Source of the DNA: Tolypeutes matacus
Lineage: Eukaryota; Chordata; Mammalia; Cingulata; Chlamyphoridae
Direction of reading: 5' to 3'
Length of the DNA: 64,000 bases
Assembly (NCBI GenBank): GCA_026826555.1
Contig: JAKSZT010053764.1
Location: 14,791,896-14,855,895 of the forward strand
Part shown: piece after piece, positions 13,110-26,047 of the stretch
How the letters are laid out: every line of letters begins with the position of its first letter
Position numbering within the stretch: the stretch's first letter is position 1
Notes under the pieces: model-generated
Told to the model about the DNA's origin: nothing
What the model saw: the letters and a program-made list of their open reading frames with translations, nothing else
The model's database searches: none
Program-made: the position numbers and the translations under genes

Positions 13110-15579
13110 GAGGTCCCACTCTCATAAAGACGGCAGAGTGAGATGCTTTAGGGCTCAAAAGTCCCAAAGAATCAATGAACAACGAGCAAGAGCTGGCAGA
13201 AAAATCTCTCTCAAAGCTCCAGAAAACAATCAAAGGGTGCAGTAACAGGGTGACCAAAGAATTTTTCAAAAAGGCTACTTAAAAGCAGAAGAATCTCATG
13301 GCACCCTTGCTGGCCCCTTCACCATCCATCCACCAGCTTGGCACAAGAGCCAGCCTGTGCTCCCAGTCCAGATCCCTGGTCCTGGTTTCGGAGAGAACAG
13401 AGTAACCTCCATGCATGTATTAGGAGTTTGTATGTCTGGCCAATTCTCTCTGGTGGCAGCCTAAGTGACTCGCCATAATAGAATTTACCTTGTGTGTAGA
13501 AGGCAGCTCACTGAGCTCTCCTACAGAAAGTTGTGGGAAGGCAATGGAGTCGTGCTGCCTGGGGCAAGGGATTGTTGACTATAGGACATATAGTGCAGTG
13601 GCCAGACCTCAAGGAAATTGTTTCCTAGGGAACAGAGGATGAAACTGATACCTGTGTAAACAGGGGAATTCCTAGGGCTACACACACTGCCCAAGAAAAG
13701 ATACATATACAAAAGTATCTGGGAGTTTCCTATGCTTTGGCCTAGAGCTATTCCCTAAACTCACTGTATGGATAAGCCCTGAAGGAGAGATCTTGCATAG
13801 GTCAATCTGCAATGACTGAGAAAGGTGTTTTCTTTTTTCTTCCTGTTTTTTGTTTGTTTGTTTGTTTGTTTTTGTTTTGCTTTTTTTAACTCCCAGCACT
13901 GAAGGAAAGCTCTGTCACCCAGGTTTCAACAAAAGATTACAAAACACACAAAGAAATAGGAAGTGATGGCCTAGGTAAAGAAGAAAAGTATTAGAAACCA
14001 TCAATGAGGAGGACCAAAATAGGGGCATACAAGTTTAAAACAATGGTATTAAATGTGCTCAAAGAGATAAAGGAAAACATGAGCAAAGAACTAAAAGGAA
14101 ATCAGGAAAACAAGAAATGACCACAAAGAGAATTTTCAATACAGAGATGGAATTTATGAGAAGGAACCAAACAAGGCTGAAGATAACAATAAAAAGAAGT
14201 TAAAAATTCCTTACAGGTGTTCAACAGAAGATTAGAGCTTATAGAACGAAAGAATCAGATAATTTAAAGATAAGACAATAGAAATCATCCAGTCTGAGGA
14301 GTAGAAAGAAGAAAGAATGAAGAAAATTAATTAGAGACTGAAGAGCCTGTGGGATACTATCAAGCATACAATATATGCATTGTGGGACTCCCAGAAGGAC
14401 AACACAGAAAAAAGCAGAGAGACTATTCAGAGATAATGGCTGAAAACGTCCGGAATTTGACAAAAGACATGAATACATCCAAGATGCTCAATGTACTCCA
14501 AACAAGATAAACCCAAATAGACCCAAACCACACAGTTAAACTGTCAAATGACAAAGATAAAGAGAGAATTCTGAAAGCTGAAAGAAAGAAGCAACATGTC
14601 ATGCACATGGAGCCTCAATAAGATTATGTGCTAATTTCTCATCAGAAACTGTAAGAGGCAAGAAGGCAGTGGGAAAAGACATTTAAATATGTTGAAGTGT
14701 TGAAGAAAAATGCCAACCAAGAATTCTATATCCAATAAAACTATCTTTCAAAAATGAGGGTGAGATTAAGACATTCCCAGATAAACCAAATTTGAGGGAA
14801 TTCATCACTACTAGATAGGCCCTAAGGGAAATGATAAAGAGAGTTCTACAGGTTGAAAGGAAAGGCCAATCGACTATAGATCAATGCTGCATGAAGAAAT
14901 AAAGATCTCCAGTGATGGTAAGGACATGTGTAAACATAAATACCAGCACTATTCTACTTTTTATTTGTAACTTCACTTTTTACTTCCTACAGGATCTAAA
15001 GGGCAAATGCATCAAATGTAAAGATACATCAGTGGTTCTGGATTCCTAATGTATAAATATGTAATGTGTAATAAGAACTACATAAGGAAACAGATTGGGC
15101 TCAAGCGATTGGGCTCCCATCTACCATACAGGAGGTCCAGGGTTCTATTCCTGGGGTCTCCTGGTGAAAGACAAACTCATCCACGCGGAGAGCTGAAGCA
15201 GCAAGGTGACGCAACAAAAAGAGACACAGAGGAGAGACAATAAGAGACACAGTAGACCAGAAAGCTGCGATGGTGGCACAAGAGATTTAGCAGCCTCTCT
15301 TCCACTCTGGAAGGTCCAAGGATAGGTTCCCAGAGCTACCTAAAGAGAAGACAAGCAGACACAGAAGAACACACAGAGAGCAGGCAGTGAGCGCAAAACA
15401 ATGGGGGGGGGGGCCGGAAAAAAAAAAAAAAAAAAAAAAGCTTGGAAAAAAAAAAAAAAAAAAAGAACTACATAACGCTGGGGGACAGAGAGGTATGAGA
15501 ACATAAATTTGTGTATCCTGTTGAAGTTAAGTTGGTATCAAAGCAAATGAGAATGTTACAGATTTAGAATGTTAAATTT
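13110..15579 (+). repeat. L1 or HAL1 5' half (5' UTR plus ORF1), plus strand
   Basis: Begins with 5'-UTR sequence (AAAGACGGCAGAGTGAGATG) and continues into ORF1-like sequence: CCAAGATGCTCAATGTACTC, GAGAATTCTGAAAGCTGAAA, CAACCAAGAATTCTATATCC and ACATTCCCAGATAAACC. No ORF2 follows; the element stops at about 15579 where the MITE resumes. That fits a HAL1 (half-L1), although a 3' deletion is possible. Similar sequence recurs at 34735-35380 and 38370-39100. The SINE at 15085 interrupts it. Confidence 0.75.
15085..15462 (+). repeat. Full-length DAS-type SINE with 12-bp target duplication
   Basis: Head GGGCTCAAGCGATTGGGCTC, box B GGTTCTATTCC, body GACACAGAGGAGAGACAATA, a second head-like segment with GGTTCCCAGAGC, a G9 run and two A-runs. 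The duplication AAGAACTACATA is perfect at 15073-15084 and 15463-15474. It is the youngest layer of the nest. Confidence 0.9.
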
Positions 15580-16110
15580 AACAGTTCTTCATTCACTACT
15601 CACATTTCCAGTGCTTATCAGCTGGACACTGCTAGAGGCTACCATATTGGACAGCAGAGTTCTGGAAGTGCTGAGGCCTCCACACACTTCTCCAGACTTC
15701 TCTCTCTCTTGTTACACCTTATGCTCCAGCTGTACTCAAGTTTCATGTCCTAGACCTTATACTACTCTCCCACTTTCAGGCCACTAAGCACGTAATGTTC
15801 ATTCTCTGGAGCCCTCCCCCAGCCAGCTCTTCTCATTTTTCAAGTCTCAGAGTAGGCATTATTAAGCATTGCTTCTTCCAGGAAATTTCCCTTCACCACC
15901 ATACCACTAATCCCCATATCCCTGGTCTTTTGCTGTATTCTGGATTTTTACTATAAGAGACGTATTTGTACTTCTGTATAATTGCCTATCTAATCTCCCA
16001 TTATTGTCAGTATTTCCCATTATTCTGTAAGATGCGTAAAAGCAGAAATCAAGTATCTCTAGCACTGAAGCACATAGTAAATACTCAGTAAATAGCTATT
16101 TAACGAATGA

Positions 16111-18289
16111 GAGACCAGTCAGAAATGCCACTCCAACCTTATAAATATTTACCTGCCCTGTTCTCAATTTGTCATAAAACAGAATTTTATGTTGCACTGG
16201 ACATAAGCACCAACTCTGTCTGTTATTACAGTCTTTGAAATGCATCATATATCAAAATAATGAGACAGCAGAAATGCTTTTCATTGTCACATAATATTTC
16301 TAGTTAATTTAAATTTAACTAAATATCAAAACCAGAATGTCAATCATTTTTTTTCAACTTCTCGTTTGCAAAATCATGTCTTACATGACACTAAGATTTC
16401 ATGTTTATGATATATTACTTAAAAATAGATATGTGGCAAATTCTAATTTCTAATATTATTTCATTTCCATAATTATTTATATCTGTGACATAAATAGTAG
16501 CATGATCTCTAGTTTCAAGATATCAAAACTATTTAAAAATATAAAGTTTCATAGTTTGCACTTCTTACTTTTCTTTGTGCATAGTTTTCAAATATTCTGT
16601 TAGTATATATTGCTCTTAAAATACATTAAATTTGATTTCTACATAGCCTAGTGAAGTCTATTCCTTCTCAAAATGGGAAAGTATTGCTCGCCCATATCAA
16701 AACTATAAATGATCACTTCATGGGACTTCTGGGTTAAAAGGGAAATTGAATGTATTTAATTTCACCCCATTCACAAATTCCCTTAAGACAGAAAGGAATT
16801 AATTCAAATGTATAAATTCAAATGATGTGGAGAACAAAAGAAAAGACAAAAGTAAAGAAAAATTTGGAAGCTAGAAAGCCAAGAGACAAGTAATGACTTG
16901 ACTTAGCAAAGTGAAAGGCCATGAACCAGACAATTTATACTGCAGAATCCTTAAGAAGGTCACCAATTGTTGGCACAGATCCCCTCCACAATCTATGAAG
17001 TGGAATGAATGAATGTCCTTCCTCCAAACCAGAAAAACCTCAAGGTTTATTGTCAGAGAAAGTAAAAGAGAGGGTCTAGTGACTGGAAAATACCAGGAAG
17101 AGCTGAAGGTCAAGACACAACATATTGAGGGGGAAAGGAGCCTAACTAAAAGAGGTATGCACAGTCTATCCCAAAAGTTCTTTTCCTGAAGGCAATACTG
17201 TATTTTGGCATGCTATTTTGTCCTGCAGAAATTTTTTAAGGTACGTGCATTAATTATTTTACTACTTCATCAAGGACCTTCTTAAGTAAAGCTGGCTTAT
17301 TTGTTTTAATTACAAGTGTGTAGCAATGAAATGCAACTCGGTGCTACTCCTTTGATTTGTGATAAGGTGCCAGTTTTTCCATGGTGTACTGGTGCAGGCT
17401 AGTAAAATGCTCCAAAGAGCTGACTGTTAAATTTTAGGAATTTTGAGAGCTGGTTGATATCACATTGGAAGTTTGAAATGGGATATTAGTGAGAGTATTT
17501 CCATTATGGCAATCTACAAACCCAACAAACCAAGGATTTTTCCAGAGAGCCATTTGGGTAAACGGTAGTTTTATCCACTGTTACAAATTACATCATTAGT
17601 ACAAAACTAAACCCCTCAGACTTCCTGAAAGAGTCGTGAAAACAGAGTCTGCACAGCACTCCTTGAGAAATACTGCTCTGTTCCATACACTGCTTTGGAA
17701 GACTGAGGGCCCCAGAGGCAAAGTGACTTGCCCAAGCTAATTCTGACCCCTGAACTTTAAGAGACTCCAGTGCATCCTAAGAGGTTGTCCAATTCGGTTC
17801 TTCCATGAGAAAGGGGCGACAAACACCAGACACAGGGGAGAGGGTATCCTGTAAAACAGCAGTTCTCATGGGCCACATTCACTCCCTAGGGCCCAAACCA
17901 CTGCAGACTATGGGAGGCAGCAGAGGCAAGGCAAGAGGTTGGTGTTTAGCCAAAAGGTTTTGAACAGAACCACTTTTCAAAAGTAATGGCTATGATCAAG
18001 ATGAAGCAATGGCTATATTTTTGGGCTCCTATCTTACAACAGCAAGGTATTCATACTATGGTTTGTGGCAAGAACAGCAGGGGAAGGTGGTGAAAGCTAG
18101 GATGTTTGAAGAAGAGCCCCTCTACACCCTCATGCCATGGTGATGACAGAACACTCTTGTTTAATGGGGCTCCACTCAAAAGTAAACTTGTGTAGTTTAC
18201 AAACTGCACTCTCAATGCCCAAAGGCTGTTTAGTATATTTAAATTCTTCCCAGCATTAGAAAAATTAAGAAAGAAAATCACTTAAAGCA
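16111..18289. other. Intron sequence, no gene seen
   Basis: AT-rich unique-looking sequence. A MIR-like remnant on the minus strand may lie near 17690-17760 (AGGCAAAGTGACTTGCCCAA). Short open frames are at chance level. Confidence 0.55.
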
Positions 18290-18490
18290 ATAATAATAGC
18301 TAATACTGCTAATAGTCATTGAATGCATATTCTATACCAGGACTTTCATTTTCTTGTTTAATCCTCACAACCCCAACTGACAAAGGAGGTTGAGAAGGTT
18401 AATATGCTTGGCCAAGGTTTCCCAGTTTTTAAGTAGAGGACTAAGAACTCATCAGACTGACTCCAGAGCCTGCATGCTCAATCTCCAAAT
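18290..18490 (-). repeat. MIR SINE, minus strand
   Basis: Antisense MIR: TTAATCCTCACAACCCCAAC, then AAGGTTAATATGCTTGGCC, then GACTGACTCCAGAGCCTGC. Nearly full length, old and diverged. Confidence 0.75.
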
Positions 18491-21400
18491 AACAGAAGCT
18501 TCTTAGAATTACAAGACACAAAGGGCAGTACAAATGAATGCAGAGAACTTTTGATATTTAGAGCATTAAACCAAACCATGGCAGGCTAAAACTGTGCTGG
18601 TGCCTGTATCAACCAACAATGAGTTCATGAAAGCCAAGAGTATATTGTGGGAACACACCTAAAATATACCACAGTGACTTATGTTAAATTAATTACAAGT
18701 ATGAAAAGTTCTCACTTTATATAAAAAGTTTTTTATAAAATTTTTGTCTGTTTTCAAAAACATTCTTGTGAGGGAATAAACAATTGATACTAAAAAATGG
18801 AACAAAGAAAACTAATTCCTAAGCCCTCACTTCTCAGCAAAACAAAATATAATGAATCCACTGTTCTACAATTATGACCGAACCTTTCCAAAATTATAAC
18901 CTCTCGTCTTTCAATCACTGTTGACCAAGAAAAACCCTGCAGGGATTGTTTAGAGGCACTTAACAGCTGCCGTGGTTTGGCATGCATTTGTGGGCATCAA
19001 CCTCGTAAGTGTGGGAGTGAAAGTAGTGACCCAGTCTCTGGAACCCAGACCCCTGCTCGCTCACTCAATTAAAAGATCTGTCAGCAATCACTATTCAGAC
19101 AGAGGAGTTCAGAAAAAATGAACCATTCAACAATGCACCTAGAAAATGAGATTAGTCCTTTACAATATTCTTTAATCATGAATTATCTGAAGTCTACTTA
19201 TCTATCTAATGTTTTAAAAATTAGTCCTGAGGAAAAATGAGTTCAAAATTGAATTATTTAAGGCTCCAGCCAATTTCCTTTTGCCTCCCAGTTTTTCTCT
19301 CAACAGATAAAGAAAAATCCATAGTAACAAGATAACATTCCATGCATTTACACATTTTCTCCTATAGACATCTACAGCCTTCAGAAAGTATATTATTTGT
19401 AGTCATGCCCATCTGACATTTTCCATTTTACTCAAAAGATTTTATGGTTTGGTATTACAGCAATATACAAATTTGACAGCTTGCAATAGGATCTAGTCCC
19501 TGTAGCAAATCATTCTGACAGTTAAGCACTATACAGGCACTAATGTAAATTTTTTATACTACACTTATTTTTAAGAACTTACAAATTTGGGGCTATGTAT
19601 ATATTGCAATCCTGAAGAACATCATCTTAATAATATTGTAAAATTTTATAATGGACTTATTAAATAATAGACACCACACCACAATGATATCATTTGTAGT
19701 ACTGCTTATTACTTCTTCAGTAGTTCACTATTCAAAGCAAATTTTTCCTCGACTATGTTTAAATAAAAAACTTGCTCATTGTTGTCAATGTTCATTATTT
19801 TCTGAGAATTTTTCTTTGTCTTTAAAAATAACCGAGCATGGGAATTAATCAGTACACGAGTTAATGTGGAACATAATGACTTTTTTTAATTGCCTTTACA
19901 GCACTACTTTTTTTCTTTTAAGGTGATGAAAGGTAATCAATATGTCTTTACATTTTCCGAAATGCATTAATGGAGGGCCTGTCAAATACACCCCTGAATC
20001 CTCTATGAAAGAGACCAAAGCTGTTCACTAACTTTGCTATAATATTAACTAAATAGGACTCAGAGGGATCTTACAACATCAGAGGCAGAACTCATCCCCA
20101 TCTCTCAGTAATTTAATTTTCTTTTTTGTAATTCAATTTTTAGTATTCAGTACATCTGATAACATGAGCCAGTTAGCAAGAGAACAAGTGCCTACTTCTA
20201 AGAAATAGGAGGACTAAATGTTATTTTTTCCCCTTGATTTCGCTCTTCAGATGGAATACTGCCGTGAAACCACTCTATTTTCAGAATTGATGTACCTTTC
20301 AAAACTATAATCTTTGGCTTTCAAGTTCACTATTATTTGCCTTCAGGTAAAAATTTTGAAGTGTATGGAGGCTTCTAAGAAGAATAGTATGGTCTCTGTC
20401 AGATACTGAAAGGCTTATAGTTCAGTCATCATTGCAGTATAAATTCCTTTTCAAAATAATGTTCTTCACTAAGAGAACACTTGTGCCTATGCTTGGTTCA
20501 CTTGTCAAATAAAAATCAGAGGTCATCAAAAGCCCTGGGGCAACTTCAGCTATTCCAAAATTCATTTTTCCCTGTATTTGGTTGCAGAAATAGAATTTCA
20601 ATTGTAAAACTCATAAGAAAATCTACAAATATAGAAACCAAAGACACAAGCTGCAGCACTGTGATGATGGATGCATTCTAGTCATTATACAAAACCAAGC
20701 TTCTTAGGCAATGAGAGCAACCCATAGACATCATTTGCATTGATACACACAGTTTAATATTTAAATATTCCTACAACACTCCTATGAGTTTTTCTCCTAA
20801 TAGGAAGAATATTTAGAACAAACGGTTGCATTTCCAGTCAGCAGATATTTTTCTAAGATGTCTTACTGTCCACAAACTTGCCTTGCTGTTTTATTTACAA
20901 AGATTCCACAGATCTATAATTCAATCTAATCTTCAAGAAGTGATCAAGGTATACAATAAATATAAATGATAAATATGTAACAAATACCAGAAACCTATGC
21001 TTTTTTCTTCCTTTTGATATATATATATTTTTTAATGTTCTTCCCTTACATTTTATAGTCAAATCTCAAGACTTTCTGACCTGCTTACTGATTTCTACTG
21101 CTTTCTTCTTTTGGTATAATAATAAACTGTAAAAATATTGTCTTCTCTAAACTCCTGTTCTTAATTATTTTTCCTGTTAATTTTTACCTGTATTTCCCAT
21201 TGCGAAAAAAAAAAGGACAATTTTTACTTAATGTTTTATATCTTTCTACTTAGTTTTTGTTCACAAGTTCTCAACTTTGCGCAATTTTACTCCTCTTACA
21301 TACTCCTCTTGCATACTCATAATCATACTCAGGTATGACTATACCCAGTCAATTACACTAACAAAGAAAATAGGACCAAAGGAAAGAAGAAAAGGAAAGG

Positions 21401-22582
21401 ATCCTTAGTAAATTCTAAACACCACATATGAGCAATTATTTTCTTTGGGTCCTTTGGCACACTCATTACCTGTGATTTCAAACAAGCCCTAGACTGACTC
21501 TCCCCGAGTGCACGGGTTGGCCAAACCATTTAGGTGGGGACCAGGAAATGTCCTCAGCATCCTATTCCTCTTTCTTTTCTCTACCAGGTGCCAATGATCT
21601 GGAATTCCCTGGATGAGGCATAATGGTGATGGAGGACATGGATAGAGACAGGAATAACAGCATTTGCCAGGAGGATAACCATTCCCATATTGAAAAGTCA
21701 TTCAAAAGCAAAGGAATTCATTATGAACAAGTAGGTAAGAAAAAATACTAAGGAATACTTTTTAAAAAATACATAAAGTAAGCCCACAGAGAAAATGGAT
21801 CTCACTCTTGGATATGTCTACTATTGGAAACATTCAGGTAACTTTCAACCATTTCTTTCTTGCAACATGATGACTCTGCTTAGAATCCTGTACTTTTAGA
21901 TAGGAATCTGTAATATTTTTATCTGGGGCAGCAACTACTTTACTAGCCCCTGAAATAGTTACTCTGCACAAAGCTAAATATTGTTAAAGAAAGAAAAGAC
22001 AAACTTAGCTGGGTGAAAACCACTACAGATAATTATATTTTTAAATTTTTTAGTTTTAAAAAAAGTTAATGAATTATTAAAGTTTTTAAAATTACCAGCC
22101 ATAGAAATAAAGGAATATAGGATATCTTGAAAGTAAGTCTCATGTTAAAATTGTTGTTCATTTAATTATTTAATTATATGATAGGCAGAGGCCATGCCTG
22201 TGATATAACCAAACAAGGTGGACGGATAAGCTAAAGGTTCTTCACACAGCACTCACTGTTCTAGGATCATATAAATCCACTCAAGGGCACTGAAAGGATT
22301 GTTTTTCATTTACTACTTTTTTTTTTTAATGAGTCATGATATATAAGACGGAAAATCTACTAAAATAAACAACATGCTATCCTAGAACTTTAACAGAAGT
22401 CTTCCTAGACTAATAATTTTAGAGGGGCTTGTCAAAAGCTGCAGCTTGAACCTCTGAATAAAAGGATAACAACAATATTACCAAAATCTTCAAATAGCTC
22501 TGCATAAATACCAGTATTACATATTCTACAAAGATTGTTAATAATGAGCATATGTTTTTAAAATAATTAAGCTTTCATACTT
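18491..22582. other. Intron sequence, no gene seen
   Basis: AT-rich sequence with short A/T runs and one slightly GC-richer patch near 21490-21700. That patch carries a 70-codon minus-strand frame without recognisable domain. No KDM4C exon and no clear young repeat. Confidence 0.5.
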
Positions 22583-22596
22583 AGGAAGAGATTTTT

Positions 22597-22782
22597 TTTT
22601 TTTTTAAAGATTTTATTTATTTATTTATTCATTTATCCCCCCCCTTGCTGCTTGTGCTCGCTGGGTCAGCTAACCACGCCGTGCGGGCGGGCTTGCCTTC
22701 ACCAGGAGGCCTCGGGAACCGAACCCGGGGCCTCCCATATGGTAAACGGGAGCCCTACTGATTGAGCCACAGCCGCTTCCCC
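22597..22782 (-). repeat. Young DAS-type SINE, minus strand, short form
   Basis: Minus-strand SINE with an intact tRNA-like head (revcomp of CCGAACCCGGGGCCTCCC, i.e. a consensus-like box B), many CpGs and a poly(A) tail containing ATAAATAAATAAA. A perfect duplication of AGGAAGAGATTTTT lies at 22583-22596 and 22783-22796. The clean duplication and CpG-rich head suggest recent insertion. It lacks the long second half of the copy at 1376. Confidence 0.9.
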
Positions 22783-22796
22783 AGGAAGAGATTTTT

Positions 22797-25700
22797 CAAC
22801 TCATGTTTGTCACCAGTCATACTTTAAGCCTCCTACTTTTAGTAGCTATTACAACTGCTGCTTATTACTTATACAAAAAAAACACTATCTTGCCCCAAGG
22901 GAAAGCAGCTCTTTTTTATGTGGCTAAATGAAAAACTGAACTTTAAAAAAAAAAAAGCCCTCTGGAATTTAGCATTTTTAAAGCATCGTGTCAGCACTTT
23001 CACTGTCCTGCCTCCATCCATTGAGCTGGAACTCCCTGTTGGGAAACACACACACACACACACACACACAGCACATGTCCTTGCAGGGCACTTCAATACA
23101 TGCTAAGGGAGATGGCTTAAGGGCAAGGTATTGAGATCCTGATACAGCAGCACCACCTTGTGGACACTGGGGAGAGGCTCAGAGTCCCCCTTGCTGCTAT
23201 TTCAGGGATGAAGAATTTGCCCTTCTTCAGGTCACTCCAGTTTCCAATCCCTAAATTAACCAGAGGTTCCAAGACCAGAATTCTTAGCCAATTGGAAAAG
23301 TGCTGCATGGGTGTTTGATAGGTTCTGCTAGGCTCTATGTACTCATAGCACTACTAGGCTCTATGGCTTAATCCCATGTCCCCTGCAAGACAAATAAGGA
23401 AAGAAGTGCCTTTCCTTATTTGGAATTAATTAGGGAAGCATGCAAACAGTATTTTGTGAATGTACCACCATTACTTTCAAATGAGAGACCATGAAGAGGC
23501 AAGAGTCATTCTTTATTGCCTGATCAAATACCTACTGATGTAGACATAAGAAATAAATCCACCATGATTTTTAGGTAGGAGCACAAATAATGACTTGCTA
23601 CCATTTATTATTCCAAATATATTTACCAAGTGACTACCAGGTGCTGTTCCTATCCCTATGCCTACCTCTAGGGCTCTCTCGTGTTCTCTCTCTAAACACA
23701 CACACACACCACTATCAGAATTCTAATCTTAAAATTTAGATAGGACTGGGGTGCAGATGTTGTACTATAATAGATTCACCATGGTTAGGGTTCATTCTTG
23801 AGGCTTCCTGGTGAAAAAGCCATCCAGACTTCTGGCTATTCATTGCCTCCTTTCAAACTATTACAGTATTTCTGAGTGATAGATATTTTCCATAGTGAAG
23901 AAAATTTCCTTGTATTTTTCCACTAAAGATAATCACTGTGGACATTTTGATAACTATCAATCCAAAAAACTCTCCATGCATATAACATTATGTATAAAAA
24001 AGCAGAGAAAAAATTCTGGTCTTATAGCTGCTATTTTTATCCAGCTATGTGTAATGGACATTTTTATATGTCAATAAACCCAGCTCCATGTTACCATTTG
24101 AAAAGATGATCTTAAATTCAGTCAAGACATTCCTCTAAAGACATTAATCACTTAAAAAGGGAAACAATCCCACAAGAAACATGTGATATGCATAATCCAA
24201 AAGAAGCACAGTACTGTGAAGAAAATGATAAGCTTTGCCATTTTCAAATGCAATAACCAGATTTTTTAAAACAACTTCCTGAGTGAGGTTGCATTAACCC
24301 ATTATGTCCTTTCCTACAGTTGTCTGCAACCCTTTGGGACTGGCATGGTACCATCAAATCATGAAGGAAGTAGGAATGGATAAAAGCAGCCAGAATGCTG
24401 TTTCTTAAAGAGAAGTTATCAAGAGCAGTGATCACTCATTCTGAGGGGCACTAAATTGTTAGCACAAGTTCTCACAGGTGGCTCTAAAAATGTAGTGTTT
24501 TAATTTTTACAAACCCATATTTCATATATAATATCTATATAATCAGAAAAAAACATTAAAATGGTAGACATTTCTTAATATACGTCACACAAAACTTTAA
24601 TACTTGAATATGCAGTGCCAACATTTTTTTGGCTATTCTGCATTTTAGCCCTAATTCTTGCTTGCTTGCTTGTTTATTTATTTATTTATTTACTCACTCA
24701 CTTTGTGGCCAGGGTATAAAATTTCAGGCTTTGCCATAGAGGTCTAGGAGCTGAAAAATTACTCTCTTCTGATAGTTACTGTGACCTTTATTTAAATGGC
24801 AATTGTCTCTTAATTTCCATCTTAGTCCACAAAACTTGGACCACCACATCCTGAGCATCCTGCTCCCACCTCTCATATCAGCCAACAGTCATCATCAAGT
24901 CCACAAAAGGGTCATATGTTTCCTAGTAAACTGAAATACTTGATGGAGCAATGGGAAATAATAATGTTCACTTTCGTTTCTCTCAGAACAAAAGACAAGT
25001 CAACTAGATTCTGAGCTCCTCAGAGACAGGCCCAGAAACAGCACACCCAGCTCTGCTTTGGTGGCAGGCTAGGAACAAACAAGCAACGGGGCAGGTAGAG
25101 ACAGTTGTAGCTACAACTCTGCAATGAAATATTTTACGGTGGAAAGACTCTTGAGTTACAAAGGACAAAGACTAAAAAAATTCTACAGTGTTACGTCTAC
25201 TTGTAAAATACACTCTAGTATTTTAAGGTCATGAAGTTTAACTTTAGGGAAAATTCTTATTCAATATATAATAGAAGGCCCTAAACTAATGATCTGTTGG
25301 CTCACAATTTAACAGAACTACAAGGTTATTTCAATGTTAAAGACATTAAAGGCCTATGTTTTCAGTAAAAAAATACTCTTAACAAACGGAACGAGAAGGA
25401 AGATTTCTATAAAAGTTCCTGAACATGTCAGTAGATAATATATCAGAGAGTTTGGCAAATTATTTGAATTTTTATAAGCGAGAAAATTCCTTGGTAAAAA
25501 TAAAAGCTTTTTTATTTCTCTACAAGTCTCTTCTTGGTGAAGAGTTGATAAAATTAGGTTGGATGCACCAACCTAATAACACCAGCCAAAGAGGCAAAAG
25601 AGAGAAAATGTAAATAATTTAAAGTTGAAAACCACGTGCCATTATGACAAATTTCATCAGATATGCTAGTTTGGAAGGTCATGTTAATCCAGGAAATGCA

Positions 25701-25938
25701 TTAATCCTTTGCCTCATTTCAAACACAATTTGTGGAAGGCTATATGCAGGCTCACAATATAATAGGAAAAGAATAGATATGGACAAGTCAATTGAGACTA
25801 AAGCAAAATAAGGGTAGAATAATGAATAAAGTGATGCTAGGGGTAAAAATACATTGAGAACGTGTGCAGTGAAAATAGAAAAATCCAGAACTTGAAATTA
25901 ACTCTGTTATATGAGGTAAAAAGAAGCTTGCCACTCAC
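22797..25938. other. Intron sequence with a CA microsatellite
   Basis: Contains an (AC)n run at 23046-23070, a shorter one at 23695-23708 and a (TTTA)n run near 24673. Short open frames are at chance level. It lies immediately downstream of the last KDM4C exon in the window. Confidence 0.6.
23046..23070. repeat. (AC)n microsatellite
   Basis: About 12 uninterrupted AC units. Confidence 0.95.
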
Positions 25939-26047
25939 CAATTTTAACCTCTGTAAAGGTATTCTGCCTACATCTATTTGTGTCCTTTCTGGGACATTAA
26001 TGAATCGAACTTCTGGGACTGCAACGGCACACATGACATGGGCCCAC
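25939..26047 (-). CDS. KDM4C: KDM4C coding exon: extended PHD finger, start
   Basis: 109-bp exon: one base (G) finishing the Lys codon, then 36 codons from [15 protein letters not shown] through [15 protein letters not shown] to LQRLKL. The H..C pair in WAHVMC supplies zinc ligands of the extended PHD module. The acceptor is TTTCTGTAG|G and the donor is TTG|GTGAGTGG, leaving phase 0. In human KDM4C the next exon begins with a KCIFC-type motif. I found no matching 60-residue block between position 1 and this exon, so it and the tandem Tudor exons must lie off the left end. Only one residue differs from the human peptide as I recall it (I for T in RFTNV). Confidence 0.97.

Larger units (their letters stand above)
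13021..15659 (+). mobile_element. hAT-Charlie-type MITE (MER3-like), split
   Basis: The left terminal repeat CAGTACTGTCCAA at 13021 pairs with TTGGACAGCAGAG ending at 15659 (reverse complement CTCTGCTGTCCAA). Internal AATGCGAGCCACATTTGC and GAGGCTACCATATTGG match a MER3-type MITE as I remember it. An 8-bp duplication flanks it with 6 of 8 matching: CTCTAGAA (13013-13020) and TTCTGGAA (15660-15667). Only about 90 and 80 bp of the MITE remain outside the L1. The family name is uncertain; the class is well supported. Confidence 0.7.
12630..16110 (+). repeat. L2 LINE, plus strand, split by nested insertions
   Basis: The left part ends CTCAGGATAAAGATCAAAAT, which is L2 ORF2 sequence. The right part resumes after 15667 (CCTCCACACACTTCTCCAG, CTCCAGCTGTACTC) and runs to the typical L2 3' end (AGTAAATACTCAGTAAATAG). 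It is interrupted at 13021-15659 by a hAT element that itself contains an L1/HAL1 and a SINE. Frames are decayed. Confidence 0.8.

Noticed and set aside
22597..22782. tRNA gene suggested by intact box-B-like sequence
   Set aside because: Poly(A) tail, target duplication and repeated occurrence show it is a tRNA-derived SINE, not a tRNA gene.
23046..23070. Tandem repeats as a CRISPR-like array
   Set aside because: Simple dinucleotide microsatellite without spacers; the organism is a mammal.
1..25938. Search for the next KDM4C exon (KCIFC-type motif, second half of the extended PHD) and the Tudor exons
   Set aside because: No matching minus-strand block with splice sites was found; the exons most likely lie beyond the left end of the window.
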